64,000 nt of DNA from Hexactinellida sp. DTS-2022 (taxonomy: Eukaryota; Porifera; Hexactinellida): assembly GCA_028753945.1 (NCBI GenBank), contig JAPNXP010000009.1, positions 372,001 to 436,000 on the forward strand. The letters run 5' to 3'. The notes beneath the pieces are model-generated. The model worked only from the letters and a program-made list of their open reading frames with translations, was not told the origin of the DNA and searched no databases. Positions 33,982-45,414 of the stretch are shown in pieces; position 1 is the first letter of the stretch, and each line of letters starts with the position of its first letter. Made by a program: the position numbers and the translations under genes.

Positions 33982-34110
33982 TTATTATATACCCATATAC
34001 CAGTTAGCTCTCTCATTATTATACACCCATATACCAGTTAGCTTTCTCATTATTATACACCCATATACAGTTAGCTCTCTCATTATTATACACCCATATA
34101 CAGTTAGCTA
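33982..34110. repeat. 33-bp tandem repeat immediately upstream of V-ATPase c''
   Basis: Four units of TTATTATACACCCATATAC...GTTAGCTCTCTCA with a 33-34 bp period. The array ends 16 bp before the ATG, so it must lie in the promoter or 5' UTR. Confidence 0.85.
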
Positions 34111-34125
34111 GTTCACAAGTACGCA

Positions 34126-34746
34126 ATGTATTCCATTCCCTACCAAGTGGCCTACTACACTGCATTCAGTGCAGTGCTTCTAATAATCCTGTACTACAAT
34201 CTAACCGGGTACGGATATCGATTCGACATTGGGTGGGTCCTAGAGTCAATGTCTCCGCTTATATGGGCTGGACTAGGGATTGGTATCGCTATTTCCGTAT
34301 CCGTCATAGGAGCCGCTTGGGGTATATTCATGACCGGATCTACCATCCTTGGAGCGGGTGTGAAAGCGCCTCGCATTCGTACGCGTAACCTGATTAGCAT
34401 AATATTCTGTGAGGCAGTGGCTATATACGGAATTATAATGGCAATCGTGCTGAGTAACAAGATCCAGAATTACGACCAATATAAGGCAGAGACCGACATG
34501 GATTATTACAGAATTCAATTGTTCGCCGGTTACTCAATTTTCGGGGCGGGGCTGACTGTCGGTTTTACGAACCTCGCCTGCGGCATTTGCGTCGGACAGG
34601 TCGGCTCCGGGGCGGCTCTGGCTGACGCTCAGGACGGTGCGCTATTTGTCCGGATCCTAATTATCGAGATATTCGGGAGTGCGATCGGTCTTTTCGGAGT
34701 TATAATCTCAATAATACAAAGTGCTGGCGCCCAAATGACTCCATGA
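34126..34746 (+). CDS. ATP6V0B: V-type ATPase subunit c'' (V0 proteolipid)
   Basis: 206 aa, intronless. It forms part of the membrane c-ring of the proton pump that acidifies endosomes, lysosomes and secretory vesicles. Five hydrophobic segments match the c'' layout (one extra N-terminal helix compared with subunit c). [23 protein letters not shown] and [18 protein letters not shown] carry E96, and [11 protein letters not shown] plus [14 protein letters not shown] carry E181. Both acidic residues sit in membrane helices, as expected for proton carriers. The start is the ATG just after the tandem array; the length agrees with the family. Confidence 0.96.
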   Translation: MYSIPYQVAYYTAFSAVLLIILYYNLTGYGYRFDIGWVLESMSPLIWAGLGIGIAISVSVIGAAWGIFMTGSTILGAGVKAPRIRTRNLISIIFCEAVAIYGIIMAIVLSNKIQNYDQYKAETDMDYYRIQLFAGYSIFGAGLTVGFTNLACGICVGQVGSGAALADAQDGALFVRILIIEIFGSAIGLFGVIISIIQSAGAQMTP

Positions 34747-34904
34747 TAGTGTATATTGTATATAGAGATGTTTAGCTGTTATAACGGGATCTCTGTTTGG
34801 TGTATTTTGTTGTTATTTACTTGTTCTTTATTATTGTTTGTTAGAGATATTCATATACACACATACAGAGCAAATTCCCTACTAATCATTTGTAAATTAT
34901 ATAT

Positions 34905-34975
34905 TAATACGAACGTATAAAACGAACAAATTCAACGGTCCCTCTATTAACGAGAGTACCTTGGATATTTTATTG
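34905..34975. mobile_element. Family A MITE fragment
   Basis: TTAATACGAACGTATAAAAC and GGTCCCTCTATTAACGAGAG, downstream of the V-ATPase gene. Confidence 0.5.
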
Positions 34976-35085
34976 GTAATATGGAATGTTAGAAAGTATT
35001 CATTGTCCGAACTAAACCGGAACCTAGTTATTATAAAGCACATTCCAAATGTATGATCCCTTTTCCCTGATACAAATACTTTTAA

Positions 35086-36606
35086 TTAATGAGTCTTATT
35101 TCTGATAACCGCATCTTGATGGGTTGTAAGTTTGTTAACTTTCTTCACTATACACTTGTGTAGGCACTTTGGTGTACAACTTGGTATAAGAATAACAAAC
35201 ACTATGAGCCATACTAACCTCAATACAACGGACACATTTAATGACACCCAAATAGGGAGTGTGTTTATGGCTGTGTCTAGTATAGCTTTACAAGTAGTGA
35301 GATTCCCAACTGTGTTTTGCCTGTAAGCTAACAAGGTTGTGTTGTAGAGTTGTATTGTAATAGCGCTGTTAATATTAACACAGATTATGTGTTCTCTAAT
35401 AAGTTCCAAATAAGTGCTTTCTAAAAGCACCAACACGCCTAGATTAATACCCAGCAAAGTGAAGGTTATACTGAAGAAGAATGCGTATAGTAGTAACCTC
35501 TTTTCTAAATCTGTCAATTCTGTTCTTCGTCCGGTTAGGCTCTTAGCGCGTAGTGACACCAAACGGAGTTTCGTTAGAGCTACGATTGCGAGTGTAATTA
35601 CTATTCCGGCATTGATTGATAGTAGTAATACGAACATAGTTAGAAATACTATAGGACCACTCACGTACACTTGTTGTGATTGATAATTCCCTGCAAAAGG
35701 TGATTGCGGATTAATAATACAAACAATTGTAATTAGGATGAGAGGAACAACTAAACTTATGGCGACTTGAACACTGAATACAACACGCTCTCTCGTCACT
35801 CTAAGCGGTAGAAATATTACTAGCAGGATATTTATAAACCCAGTTATTATCCAATAGAACGTGGATATAAAGAAGAAATAGAATAAAGCGCCTATTACGT
35901 TAGTTACTATTCTTCTGTTCCCAGGATTTGTAACCTGTTCAAACATGTGAGCCAATAGGTACAGCTGTCCTTCTGTGTTCCTATCGCAGAGCAATCGCTC
36001 CCTCCCCAGAATATCTATGGTAGTGTTAGTTACGAATATTCCCAAATTGGAAAGAACTACCATAAACAGAGATGCGCGTGTAACCTGGAATTCACAGCTG
36101 TTATTCTTTGTACAGTCTAAATAGGTAGCGACTAGCCAGCCAATCAGCGTGAGCACACTCATAACTAGGCCTATAGCACTTATTGATAGAAACAGGATTT
36201 GTGTTAGGAGAGTTAGGTTTGTCTCAGTTGGGTCCCAAGCACACGGGGGGTAACAAATAGACCCCTTGGGTTCATATATAAACTTGTTCTCACAGTCTAT
36301 CGATATGATTGAATAGTTAGTTATATTGTTAATGTTTAAAGGGGGTAATTCGTCCGGGAGTGAGTTTATTCTTGCCTCGAATAATCCTTGTGAACTTCGT
36401 GAAGTATTATATGTTGTTATGACAACCAAAGTGATAGCAAAGGGCAGGAATACTATTGTCCATATGATGATGATAATAACAACAACAGTAACAATACAAA
36501 TATATTTACTTCTCAAGTTTGTTTGTGTCTCTTTTGTTTGTTTGTTTTCCTTTTCATTGGTTTTATTTTCTCGCATTTCTATCAGATCAGTTCCGTTTCT
36601 ATTCAT
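35086..36606 (-). CDS. Seven-transmembrane protein resembling class F (Frizzled/Smoothened) receptors, no CRD
   Basis: 506 aa, single exon. A polar N-terminus is followed by a very hydrophobic segment (about 35-66), which looks like a signal anchor, then a short Cys-containing extracellular stretch ending GSICYPPCAWDP, and seven further hydrophobic helices. Class F-like features, by eye: CYPPC just before TM1, a conserved-looking Cys in GRERLLCD after TM2, YFFFISTFYWIITGF in the TM3 position (Frizzled has YFFSMASSIWW), and a basic loop followed by LEKRLLLYAFFFSITF before TM6. No cysteine-rich Wnt-binding domain is encoded, and the KTxxxW Dishevelled motif is not present after TM7. Several N-glycosylation sequons occur. 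It could instead be another 7TM family, so the class F label is tentative; a multi-pass membrane protein is certain. Confidence 0.5.
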   Translation of the reverse strand: MNRNGTDLIEMRENKTNEKENKQTKETQTNLRSKYICIVTVVVIIIIIWTIVFLPFAITLVVITTYNTSRSSQGLFEARINSLPDELPPLNINNITNYSIISIDCENKFIYEPKGSICYPPCAWDPTETNLTLLTQILFLSISAIGLVMSVLTLIGWLVATYLDCTKNNSCEFQVTRASLFMVVLSNLGIFVTNTTIDILGRERLLCDRNTEGQLYLLAHMFEQVTNPGNRRIVTNVIGALFYFFFISTFYWIITGFINILLVIFLPLRVTRERVVFSVQVAISLVVPLILITIVCIINPQSPFAGNYQSQQVYVSGPIVFLTMFVLLLSINAGIVITLAIVALTKLRLVSLRAKSLTGRRTELTDLEKRLLLYAFFFSITFTLLGINLGVLVLLESTYLELIREHIICVNINSAITIQLYNTTLLAYRQNTVGNLTTCKAILDTAINTLPIWVSLNVSVVLRLVWLIVFVILIPSCTPKCLHKCIVKKVNKLTTHQDAVIRNKTH

Positions 36607-36734
36607 TTAGTTTCAAATGATTTGCTTTTTGTTATTTATAAGCATACTGATTACTAAATTTTATCTGCAGTCTACTCACGTACTAATTAGGGTAATTTGG
36701 TAATTAATTAAACCATTTAAAAACATAGATGCAT

Positions 36735-36902
36735 TATACGATTATACGTTATACGTTCGGGGAGCGTATAATGGACCATATATACGTTAAAATCGTTATA
36801 CGTTATACGTTGTATGGTGATTATACGTTAACGTATGATGCCATTATACGTTCACCTATCGTATAATGGTACCATATATACGTTATACGTTACGTATAAT
36901 GC
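36735..36902. repeat. Cluster of direct and inverted TTATACG motifs
   Basis: More than ten copies of TATACG or its inverse CGTATA lie within about 170 bp, with strong local palindromes such as TATACGTTATACG and ACGTTACGTATAATG. Not coding. Confidence 0.75.
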
Positions 36903-37148
36903 AACTATGTTTAAAAAGGTATCAGTCGACACCCCTTTCATATCTGTTACGGCTGAAAGTGGTTCTTACCGGAACTAATTGTCAGAAACAGCTGATTACT
37001 TCCGTTCATAAACAATTTGTGCGGAAACATAACACATTCTCATATTATACAGAATCCTTCTTCCGAATTTCTAGATTTCCCTCTTACATCAATGCAGTTA
37101 TGGCTTGTATCCTTGGTGCGGTCATTATTATGAGTGCTTGTAATTATA

Positions 37149-37304
37149 TACTATTGGAACTCTCGTTATAACGAAGTGCTTGGTGTAAATTCCTTCGTTA
37201 TATCCGAATATTGGTTATAAGCGGATAATAAAGAATGCATTTAGTGCTCTGGGGAAATCTCCATTTCGTTATATCCGACTTAGTATAACCGGAATCCACT
37301 GTAT
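37149..37304. mobile_element. Family B MITE
   Basis: GAACTCTCGTTATAACGAAG at the left, AATGCATTTAGTGCTCTGG in the middle, ATAACCGGAATCCACTGTA at the right. Confidence 0.7.
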
Positions 37305-37529
37305 TCAGATTATACAAGTTCACAAGTTTTAATTAAGTTGGGCTAAGTTTGCAATTTATGTGTAGTTTTCTCGATCAGCTGATCCAGGTGTTCTTAAATA
37401 GAACCATCTGATTGGGCACATATTTTCAAACATTTAACCATCTCAGTTATTTGAATAGGTCATCATCAGATGTTAAATAATCGAATTAACTCCGTGGCCT
37501 TAATTTTAAATTTTCGATGGATAAATTGA

Positions 37530-37668
37530 TTTTCTAGACCAGGTTTTCTTACATATACATTAGTATTACCATAGATGGCAGGGCTTTTGGTCTACCGAAT
37601 TTATAGACGGTCTACAAATTTTTGGCTTATTCGTATGGGCTTTTATAGACCATCTACAATATAAGGAT
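37530..37668. mobile_element. Family I element
   Basis: CTAGACCAGGTTTTCTTACA, GGCAGGGCTTTTGGTCTAC and TATAGACGGTCTACAAATTT in the order of the copy at 24340-24497. Confidence 0.65.
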
Positions 37669-37684
37669 GCTCAATTTGATTTAT

Positions 37685-38595
37685 AAGTATACTAGCCGAA
37701 AAACCGCCCTCCGGGCGGCATTTTTCTGCTATTTTACTATGCTTTACTACGCTTTGTATTTGGTGTTATGTTTATTTTCACGTTTTAATCGCTTTCTCGC
37801 TGTATTGGGCGTTTGTTTACAATCATTACCAACACGCGAACGTTTTTTAAGTGGCATACGTATAGTTGATAACAGGTTTGGATTTTGTATGTAAATTATG
37901 ACTGAAGTTGGCAAAATATGTCAACCCGATCTATATATAGTCAGGTTCTTTTATGATAAACATTCAAGGGACCATAAATTGTGCATAATAGAGAGACTTC
38001 ATAATAAGCGAACTCAACTTAGTACAAACCCTATGTAAGTTGTTAAATTGGGACCATAAGGCTTGTTCATAATAAAGCAGACGAAATCTTGTTCATAATA
38101 AGCAGACCTGACCGATAGCAATAGGTATGACTATTAAATTGTCCAACAACACAAAGTAAGGTTGAATTTTATTGGTCTATATGTATATTCAATTGTTGTT
38201 TATATTATGGGAAATCATATAGGGAAACTGAACACAAATAACTGATTGGATAAATGAATTTACTCTCGACCAATTAAATTACAGTCTCAGTAGGCATTCT
38301 ATACTGCACACTTTACAATTGATAGAGACATAAAAATCCTTTTATACGAATTGAATGCTAGATGCTAATCCATACTGGAAAATCCTCGAATTTAATTGGT
38401 TAAATATTTTGGCACCTTGGGGATGGAAGATGTGAATATTTTTCTTAAAAATTCCTTATCTGGAGTGGTGAGATAATTCCTAGATAATATGCAAAATTTG
38501 GTACAGATCGGTTCAAGCATCTCAGAGGAGATGTGAGGACAGACAGACAGACATACACACAGACAGACATTGTATTTTATATATATAGATAACTG
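37685..38595. mobile_element. Retroposon-like interspersed repeat interrupted by a family C MITE
   Basis: Begins ACTAGCCGAAAAACCGCCC with a GC hairpin and ends with a segment containing TTTGGTACAGATCGGTTCA, a GACAGACAGACA run and TATATATAGAT. Similar 3' ends recur in invertebrate retroposons and SINE-like repeats, from memory only. A family C copy (37935-38112) splits it. Confidence 0.4.
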
Positions 38596-38687
38596 TATAT
38601 TTTAATAAATTTGTACAAACTGGTCAGTTATCAACGCGATTAACTTGTGTTCGTTCCTTGCTTTCTTTAAACAATTTTCTTGTGAAG

Positions 38688-38827
38688 TCAACTCTGTTAT
38701 AACGAAGTGCTTGGGACCTGTAAATTCCTTCGTTATATCCGGGTATTCGTTATAAGCAAATGAAAATTAATGCATTTAGTGCTCTGGGGGAAAATCTCCA
38801 TTTCGTTATAACCTGAATTCACTGATT
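38688..38827. mobile_element. Family B MITE
   Basis: GTCAACTCTGTTATAACGAA at the left, TTAATGCATTTAGTGCTCTG in the middle, CCTGAATTCACTGA at the right. Confidence 0.65.
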
Positions 38828-39104
38828 GTGATTCTCCTCTTTTGCCAAACCATTAATTGTGTAAGAACCCACAATGTGTAAGATTTAACTGTCGTTTTGA
38901 ATATTACTTACAGAATTATATTTGACACACTATTATCTACATTATGTAATATTAGTATAACTGTTTTGTGGTAATATGAATATTTATCACACATCTTCAC
39001 TCTTTCTGTACCAATATCATTCGGATATCATTTATACGTAACTCACTAAGATTTTCATATATCAGTGCTAATTTTATTATTGGCTCTTACAATTATATGC
39101 TATG

Positions 39105-39313
39105 CTTAAGGTAATTTCCTTATAACCAAAGCTTTAAATTACGCAGTTGGTTAAATTAATTATTAATTATTTTCCTGATAACTTCTTAGAGTATCTACAG
39201 TCATTCTGCTTAAGGTAATTTCCTTATAACCAAAGCTTTAAATTACGAAATTGGTTATATTAATTATTAATTATTTCTTGATAAATTTATAGAGTATCTA
39301 CAGTCATTCTGAA
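39105..39313. repeat. Tandem duplication of about 105 bp
   Basis: Two adjacent copies begin CTTAAGGTAATTTCCTTATA and end TATCTACAGTCATTCTG, with a handful of differences. Confidence 0.8.
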
Positions 39314-39409
39314 TTCTGCTTACAGTTCACATATGTTAACTATGGCGTATTTTTAATAGATTTATAGAAACGGTTATTAGTAACTATTTCGCACCAGTAT
39401 GCACTTATA

Positions 39410-39740
39410 CTTGAAAGGAAACTTTCTAGGCGCGCGCGAAATTCGAGAGATTCCCCATATACTTAATACAAATAAGTAATTTTAAGCGCGTGTGAGTGAG
39501 CTCAAACTAAATCTAGGCGCGCTGAAATTTCCTCAAAATTAAATTGTGGTTTTATACAACCTGAACTCCCGTTATAACTTAATTAAATACTCTTTTACTG
39601 TGTCTTATGGCTCATGATATTATTCCCTTTCTTTGTTTCGTTATAAGCGGAGTAAAATCAATTAGTCTATGGTGAATATATGTAGGTTCCTTGTAATCAG
39701 GAATTCCTTATACCGGGTGTTCACCATATACGTACGATGA
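39410..39740. mobile_element. Family H relative followed by a degraded family B element
   Basis: 39410-39535 has GGCGCGCGCGAAATTCGAGA and GGCGCGTGTGAGTGAGCTC. 39558-39735 starts GAACTCCCGTTATAACTTAA and contains TTCGTTATAAGCGGAG. Confidence 0.5.
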
Positions 39741-41422
39741 TTTGGCTTGATTATAAAGTTACAAAATTGTGCCACTAATTATATAATACCCTGATACCTT
39801 GTGATTTGCACGAGTGATGGCATAGTTTTATACTTAGCAAGAGAGACCTCTGCTCCATAACATCCTCATTAGCTAATACTGTGTATAAGGGTAGGTATAC
39901 GAGGTTATGCCATTATACTGATTGTGCAATACTGTACCTGTAATATATTCTTATTAATGTAATTATAGGTTTAGGTATTATTTGTCCTGAATTTGAGTTT
40001 TAAGCAGTTTTATCAAATACTGTTTATGGAATTAATACAACTTGCCTGGAAAATAACTCCGTTATTATTTGTAAATCTCAATTCTAGTTAATTATTTTGG
40101 TAAAAAAAATTATAACAAAAATCCCGAAAATTTGTCATGAATTTGTGACAATTTTGTAATAACACACATTGGTTAACCCTTCACCTTTGGAAGCGTTAAT
40201 TAACGTTTGAACTGCACCTTAGTATGTATAGTACTCCGTCCAATTTACCGTCAACATTTATTCGTCTTATCTCATTCGAAATTCGTATCTTTAACAGGTA
40301 GTTATAACTTATAAGCAGGTTTAATCAAAGGAATTATCCAGGAGCGCGATACACTCCTTTTGGAGCATGATTTTCGGAAATTTGAATTAGGAATTTTAAA
40401 TTGGATCATATCAGGATACCCACCCGGCTTTAAATATTTAAAATTCTTTGAAGCTGACAGAAGGGTGTACGTATTAACCTGTTTAACTTACGGAGACTTT
40501 TCTCATTTTCACAATCTGATTAATAACCACATAATCTGATTGAAGATATGTTTCATTTCAGACCCAATTTATGATTAGCATATTTAGTTGTTAGATATTT
40601 ATCTTTTATCCCATCTGGTAATGCAGCTATTGGATTGTGCAATGCCTTCGTTAGTTCATTATTTTATTGTGTTTTTACAGATTTAATCAAATCTAATTCG
40701 TTTTATGTATGCTGCAAAGATTATATGAATAAGTACCATTGAAGCATAATCGTATCCATGTAGATACCTGCGTTATTTTAACTTGAATTTATTCACATAA
40801 TCTGAAAGATTTATTATACAGTAGTTAACGATATTAATACATTGTTGGGGTTTTATATTATGGTTCTTATAACCGGTATGTTCATATTTTTCGCTCCTTG
40901 GATTAACGAAATTTTGAATAAAATTTCTAACTCTTCTAAAATCTAATTAGAACACACTGAAATGTGTCATAATTTATTACAATTCAATCAGGTCATGTCA
41001 CTATACTAGCTATGCTATGGTTGTTCTAATCAATGCTAGTTAATCACTTACTATGTTCTAGTGTACTCTCATTGTTCTGAGTTTCTAGCTCATTTTCAGA
41101 TAATTCAAGTAAAATTAGGTTTCAATTTATTTCGATTGAATTCTTTTGTAACCGATTGTAGAAATGCTTGTCCGGACTTGTTCTTATCGGCCTTCTGGTA
41201 TCTTTGAGATTCTTCAGATTATTTTATTGTTATTTATTCTTACAAATCTAATACAATAACTTAAAGAGAACTGAACCCATATATACCAGTCAACTCTCGT
41301 TATTACGAATACCAAGGGACTGTCGAATTTTGTTATCCTTAACAGGTGTTAATTAATAAAGGTTTTGGATATGCTACTGGATTTAACTTTTAATTTGGAA
41401 TAGGAAATATCCTAGTATACTA
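39741..41422. other. AT-rich intergenic stretch with repeat fragments
   Basis: Contains a family J fragment (40130-40230, AAGCGTTAATTAACGTTTGA), a family H fragment (40326-40405, CCAGGAGCGCGATACACTCC) and a family A/B-type end near 41286 (GTCAACTCTCGTTATTACGA). Otherwise nothing recognisable. Confidence 0.5.
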
Positions 41423-41732
41423 CAGTAGAACCTTCATAATCCGACCCTCTATAATCCGGAATTCAGCAGAACCGACATTTTATCCAGTGTATTATACAGC
41501 AATTTGTAAATACGCTCATAATCCTGGTATGATCCAGTTTTCATACGCCTAAATCACAAATTAATGTTACGGTATAGGAGAAGATTCCAAATTTTGCGCT
41601 CCTAAATTCAAATTTTCCAAAAAGCATGCTCCAAAAGGAGCGTCTTGCGCTCCTGGATAATTCCTTGATTTTATCCCTATATATCCCAACGGTGTCGGAT
41701 TATACAGGTTTTACTGTACATTGCCACATTGG
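41423..41732. mobile_element. Family G MITE interrupted by a family H element
   Basis: Outer ends TACAGTAGAACCTTCATAAT and ATTATACAGGTTTTACTGTA enclose CCTCTATAATCCGGAATTC and CCCAACGGTGTCGG. A family H copy (41484-41668) sits inside at a TATCC/TATCC-like junction. Confidence 0.7.
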
Positions 41733-42128
41733 CTTTATTTTGGAGTACAATTCGGTTGTAAGGATTCAAGCCCTGTACCCTGCTAATAGAACATTCTAGA
41801 AGCCTCATTTGCTACCAAGTACCCCACTCTATTAACATTGCTAATCATTCTTCTACCTTCATTTTACAACATCTCGATTTAAACTGAAAACTTATTTCTA
41901 ACAACCTTTCTCAATACAATAATTATACTTCCTTTATCAATTTATTTTAGTGTCAATCATTACAACAGAACTGGCAGTTATTTATGAATGCATTTGTTTA
42001 CTTATAATCGCCTGTATTACTATTCCAATACTATCAAATGTCTGCAACAAAGTTCTACCTACTCAAGGCTTCTGTAGTATAAATACTCTGAACAGAGTAC
42101 CTCTATAAACTCAGTTTGTATATCAATA

Positions 42129-45100
42129 ATGGAAGGATTTTTGTCTTTTAAAAAGGGTGCTCTTCGATTCAGAAAAGTGAGTTTGGAATTCATAAATTTG
42201 TATTTATTGAATAAGTTTGAATTTGTTGTTTTATCGAATAAGTTTGAATTTGTTTGTTTTATCGAAAAAGTTTGAATTTCTTGTTTTATCGAATATGTTT
42301 GAATTTGAGTTTGTTTTAGGTTGAAATGAAAACGTACTGGTTTGTTCTCAAACAAGACCCTACGAACGCGGAATACCAATACGTACTAACCTGGTACAAG
42401 AGCGACAAGAAAAACAAAGTTAAGGGGTCTATTAATCTCCTACCCAGCATGAATATACTAACCGAACAAAGCAAGCAATTCTTGCTAGGATATTATTTCA
42501 TGGTTAAAACGGCCGACAATGAAATGTTCCACTTTTCAGGACAGTCCCGGAATTCTGTGGAAACTTGGGTTGCAAAAATACGAGAAGCAATCATGACTGG
42601 TAAGAATATTATATTTATTTGTAAATATTAGTGACTTCGTAATGTATTTATAATGGGAACACCTTTTCCAATATATTTTTAGTGCATTTGCAAAGTTATT
42701 TTCAAAAAACACCAAAAATTCACCTTTGCGAACATGGGTTTAATGTAAAGTTGTTAAAAGTAAGCCTAAATTATTTCCAATTTGTGTTAAAAAAAACAGA
42801 GCCTGTTTTTTGGGTCAGATTTATTCAAACTAGCTGGTCCAGTTAACCCGATAAACCAGATTGTGTTTGTTTATCTTTCTTATTGCTGTTGTTGTTGACA
42901 GTTCTAAATTGAAATCACTTATTCTATACCAATTAATAGACAGAATGATTGACTTTATTCGCCTAATTTCCTACGGACTTTGTGATTCAGTGTTAGTCTA
43001 TGGGTGCTTATAAATGCTGATGAATTGATTTACTAACTATGGGAACTTATAAACTGGTTTCTTATTGAATTAGTGCGAAATCTCTATCCTTACCTTATTG
43101 GAAACTATTTTAATTTGTGTTATTCGAACTTATGATTGTAATTCTTAAATTCGTCACCTTTTTGACCCTGTTATAGTCTGATGGTAAATGGAAAAGTATG
43201 GTTGTAATAAAACTGTTTTATAAGGAACTGAACTAACACTATAAGTTCTCTTTGGTACTAAAGTAACTTATTAATAATTACATAATCTATTAATATACTC
43301 TTGTTTAATTTCATAAGCATTTAATACAACCGCACACTGTTTAAATTATGAATATTAATTATTACTAACTAATGCTTATTCTATGGAAGTCTGCATATTT
43401 GCTAGATTTAGATAACATAATTCGCACTGAAATTTGATTGCATTGTATTTAATATTAGCAACAATAAAATTTGAAATCTAACGATTCGTTTAATTTTCTA
43501 ACATTTTATTGCTATCTAATTATAAAGCAAATCGTTATACTGTACCTCTATTTGGTTTTAGCTACAGGTTATAATTAAATTCCAACAAGAATTATAAGGA
43601 ATAATTTAGTTTTAGTACTGGAATTTGAATTTTATTCCTTAAACGTAGATTATCATCGATTTTCTATATTTCTAAATCTAATTTTTGAATATATTTGCAA
43701 CCTTCCCAAGTACTTAAACAACATTTTTCACTGTGAAGTAATGGAATTATCCTTTTTAACGTAGATACCTCTACGTTGCTTAGTTCTATTTGCAAACCCA
43801 AATGGAGTTGTAAATTACTGTTAATTTAATCTCAACCAGATTGAGAATCCTTGCAAATACAATGTTTATTTGTTACAATGAAGCTTTTCAATTTATATCT
43901 CCTTTCTAGATTTCTACGCTGGGACAACTAAGGCTAACAAATTCATGAAAGAGAGGGTCATTAACATGGACATATCCAACAATTCAATCTCCCTTGTACA
44001 CCCATTATCAGAAGAAACGATTTTAAAATGGCGACTCTCTCAAATTATTTCATTCGTCTTCAACGAAACAGAATTCTCATTTTCGATCTGTTCAAAGTGC
44101 AATAAATCTTCCGGCCGCTTTGCCCAGGTTATTTCCCTCGAGACGGGCATATTTATAATCAGTAGTCTGGAGGAGCGATTGGCTAGCATTTACCAAGGAG
44201 AGAAGCTCAGTCATGAAAAGACAATTTCCGGGGACATTTACAGAGTACCACATTCCTGCAAACGAATCGACAAAGAAGGGATTTACTACTCTAACTCAAG
44301 CACACAATCTCATAACAAAACAAAACGTATCTCACTCGCCTGCATTCCTTTAAAATCCCCTAAGCCCACCACGCGAACTCCCCACTCACAGCCAAAGTAC
44401 AAGCGCTGTCCCACCCCGACCTCCTTTATAGAGGGCATACCGGACAGCCCCTCTCTCCCATTCATCCGGCACTCAAGCGTTCCATCCACACACTCCCGTA
44501 ACCACGGTCACGACTCGGTATCTCTCTACGCGAAATCCGCAATCGCGAGTCCTTCTAGCATGCGGTCTTTCCGCGTCGGACATTCCATATCTTTCAACCC
44601 CTGCCACTCCCAAGAGGACCTTATAGGCGCCACTTTCCACGGGTACCTCCCAAAGAGTCCTTCTCTCTCCTCAGCCAAACACACAGCGCACACCAAACAG
44701 GGGTATACGCAGCAAGCCCCGCGACACCTCTCTCAGTACTGGTCCAGTCCCCCCGTTGCCCCTGGCGACTGGAGTTATGCGACGCACACAGCTGTGAGGA
44801 GCAGACACGGGTCACTAGGGGATCAGCCCGCCGAACCGATGGACTCTCCTTTCACGCGGAAATCTCTAACCCCTGTCCCCAACAGCTCCCGTATACACCA
44901 CTCCGAGGACTCACACAACAAGCTATCTATCATTTCCGAACTGGACCGGTCATACCAGAGCAGTTCCCAGGTTGGGTACGATTGCCATTCGCTCCCAATT
45001 CGGAGAAGGCGACTAATCGACCCCAGACCGCGACCCTCCCTCGCTAGCAACACCTTCCAGTTCCCCCTCGGGTCTCTGCCCGTTAAACTCACCAAGGAAC

Positions 45101-45414
45101 CGAACTACTCCCAGGGCGGGAATATCATTATTAACGAGACGGAGTATCAGATCCCCAGAATGGTCCCGGATTATGTGAGCCTGTATGATGTCCCTTCTCA
45201 CTTTGTGAGCGATCCCGGAAGCGACACAGGGGGGAGCACCCCTCCTGGTAACAGCTATGACCGCTATACCGACCGTAACAACTCGAAACGTTTGCAAACT
45301 AATCGCAAGGATTCCGTTAATAGCAGCAATGTCAGTAGCACCACTCTATCCGAGGGGCTGCCTTATAGCCAGGAGGACAGCGATTCCGGACCGGACAGGA
45401 TTACTCTACTGTAA
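42129..45414 (+). CDS. DOK/IRS-like docking protein (PH plus IRS-type PTB)
   Basis: Three exons, 42129-42176, 42320-42599 and 43910-45414, join in frame to 610 aa. Residues 1-110 form a PH domain: MEGFLSFKK at strand 1, KTYWFVLK, and the closing helix with the invariant Trp in ETWVAKIREAI. Residues about 115-235 look like an IRS-type PTB domain (SISLVHPLSEETILKWRLSQI, then a Phe/Cys-rich sheet region and LEERLASIYQG). PH followed by IRS-PTB is the DOK and IRS architecture: membrane recruitment, then docking to phosphotyrosine receptors. The long Ser/Pro-rich tail carries YQIP (Y522) and YDVP (Y535), YxxP sites of the kind that bind Crk or RasGAP SH2 domains once phosphorylated. The acidic end is SQEDSDSGPD. 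DOK fits better than IRS because of the size and the YxxP motifs. Confidence 0.82.
42177..42319. repeat. Short tandem repeat forming intron 1 of the DOK-like gene
   Basis: Four to five imperfect copies of a roughly 26-28 bp unit, TGTTTTATCGAATAAGTTTG, make up nearly the whole intron. Confidence 0.75.
42600..43909 (+). other. DOK-like intron 2
   Basis: AT-rich. It holds one degraded family L element at 42650-42740 (GGGAACACCTTTTCCAATAT, CACCTTTGCGAACATGGGT). No other exon or RNA gene seen. Confidence 0.55.

Larger units (their letters stand above)
32339..34125. other. Intergenic gap FZR1 to V-ATPase c''
   Basis: The left part (32339-33465) is AT-rich with TTGTTG runs and no recognised element. 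The right part holds a family A copy (33469-33613), a family J copy (33700-33862), a truncated family A copy (33870-33981) and a tandem array (33982-34110). Confidence 0.6.

Noticed and set aside
36866-37171. 101-codon ORF between the 7TM gene and a MITE
   Set aside because: Begins in the TTATACG repeat cluster and ends in a family B MITE; no coding features.
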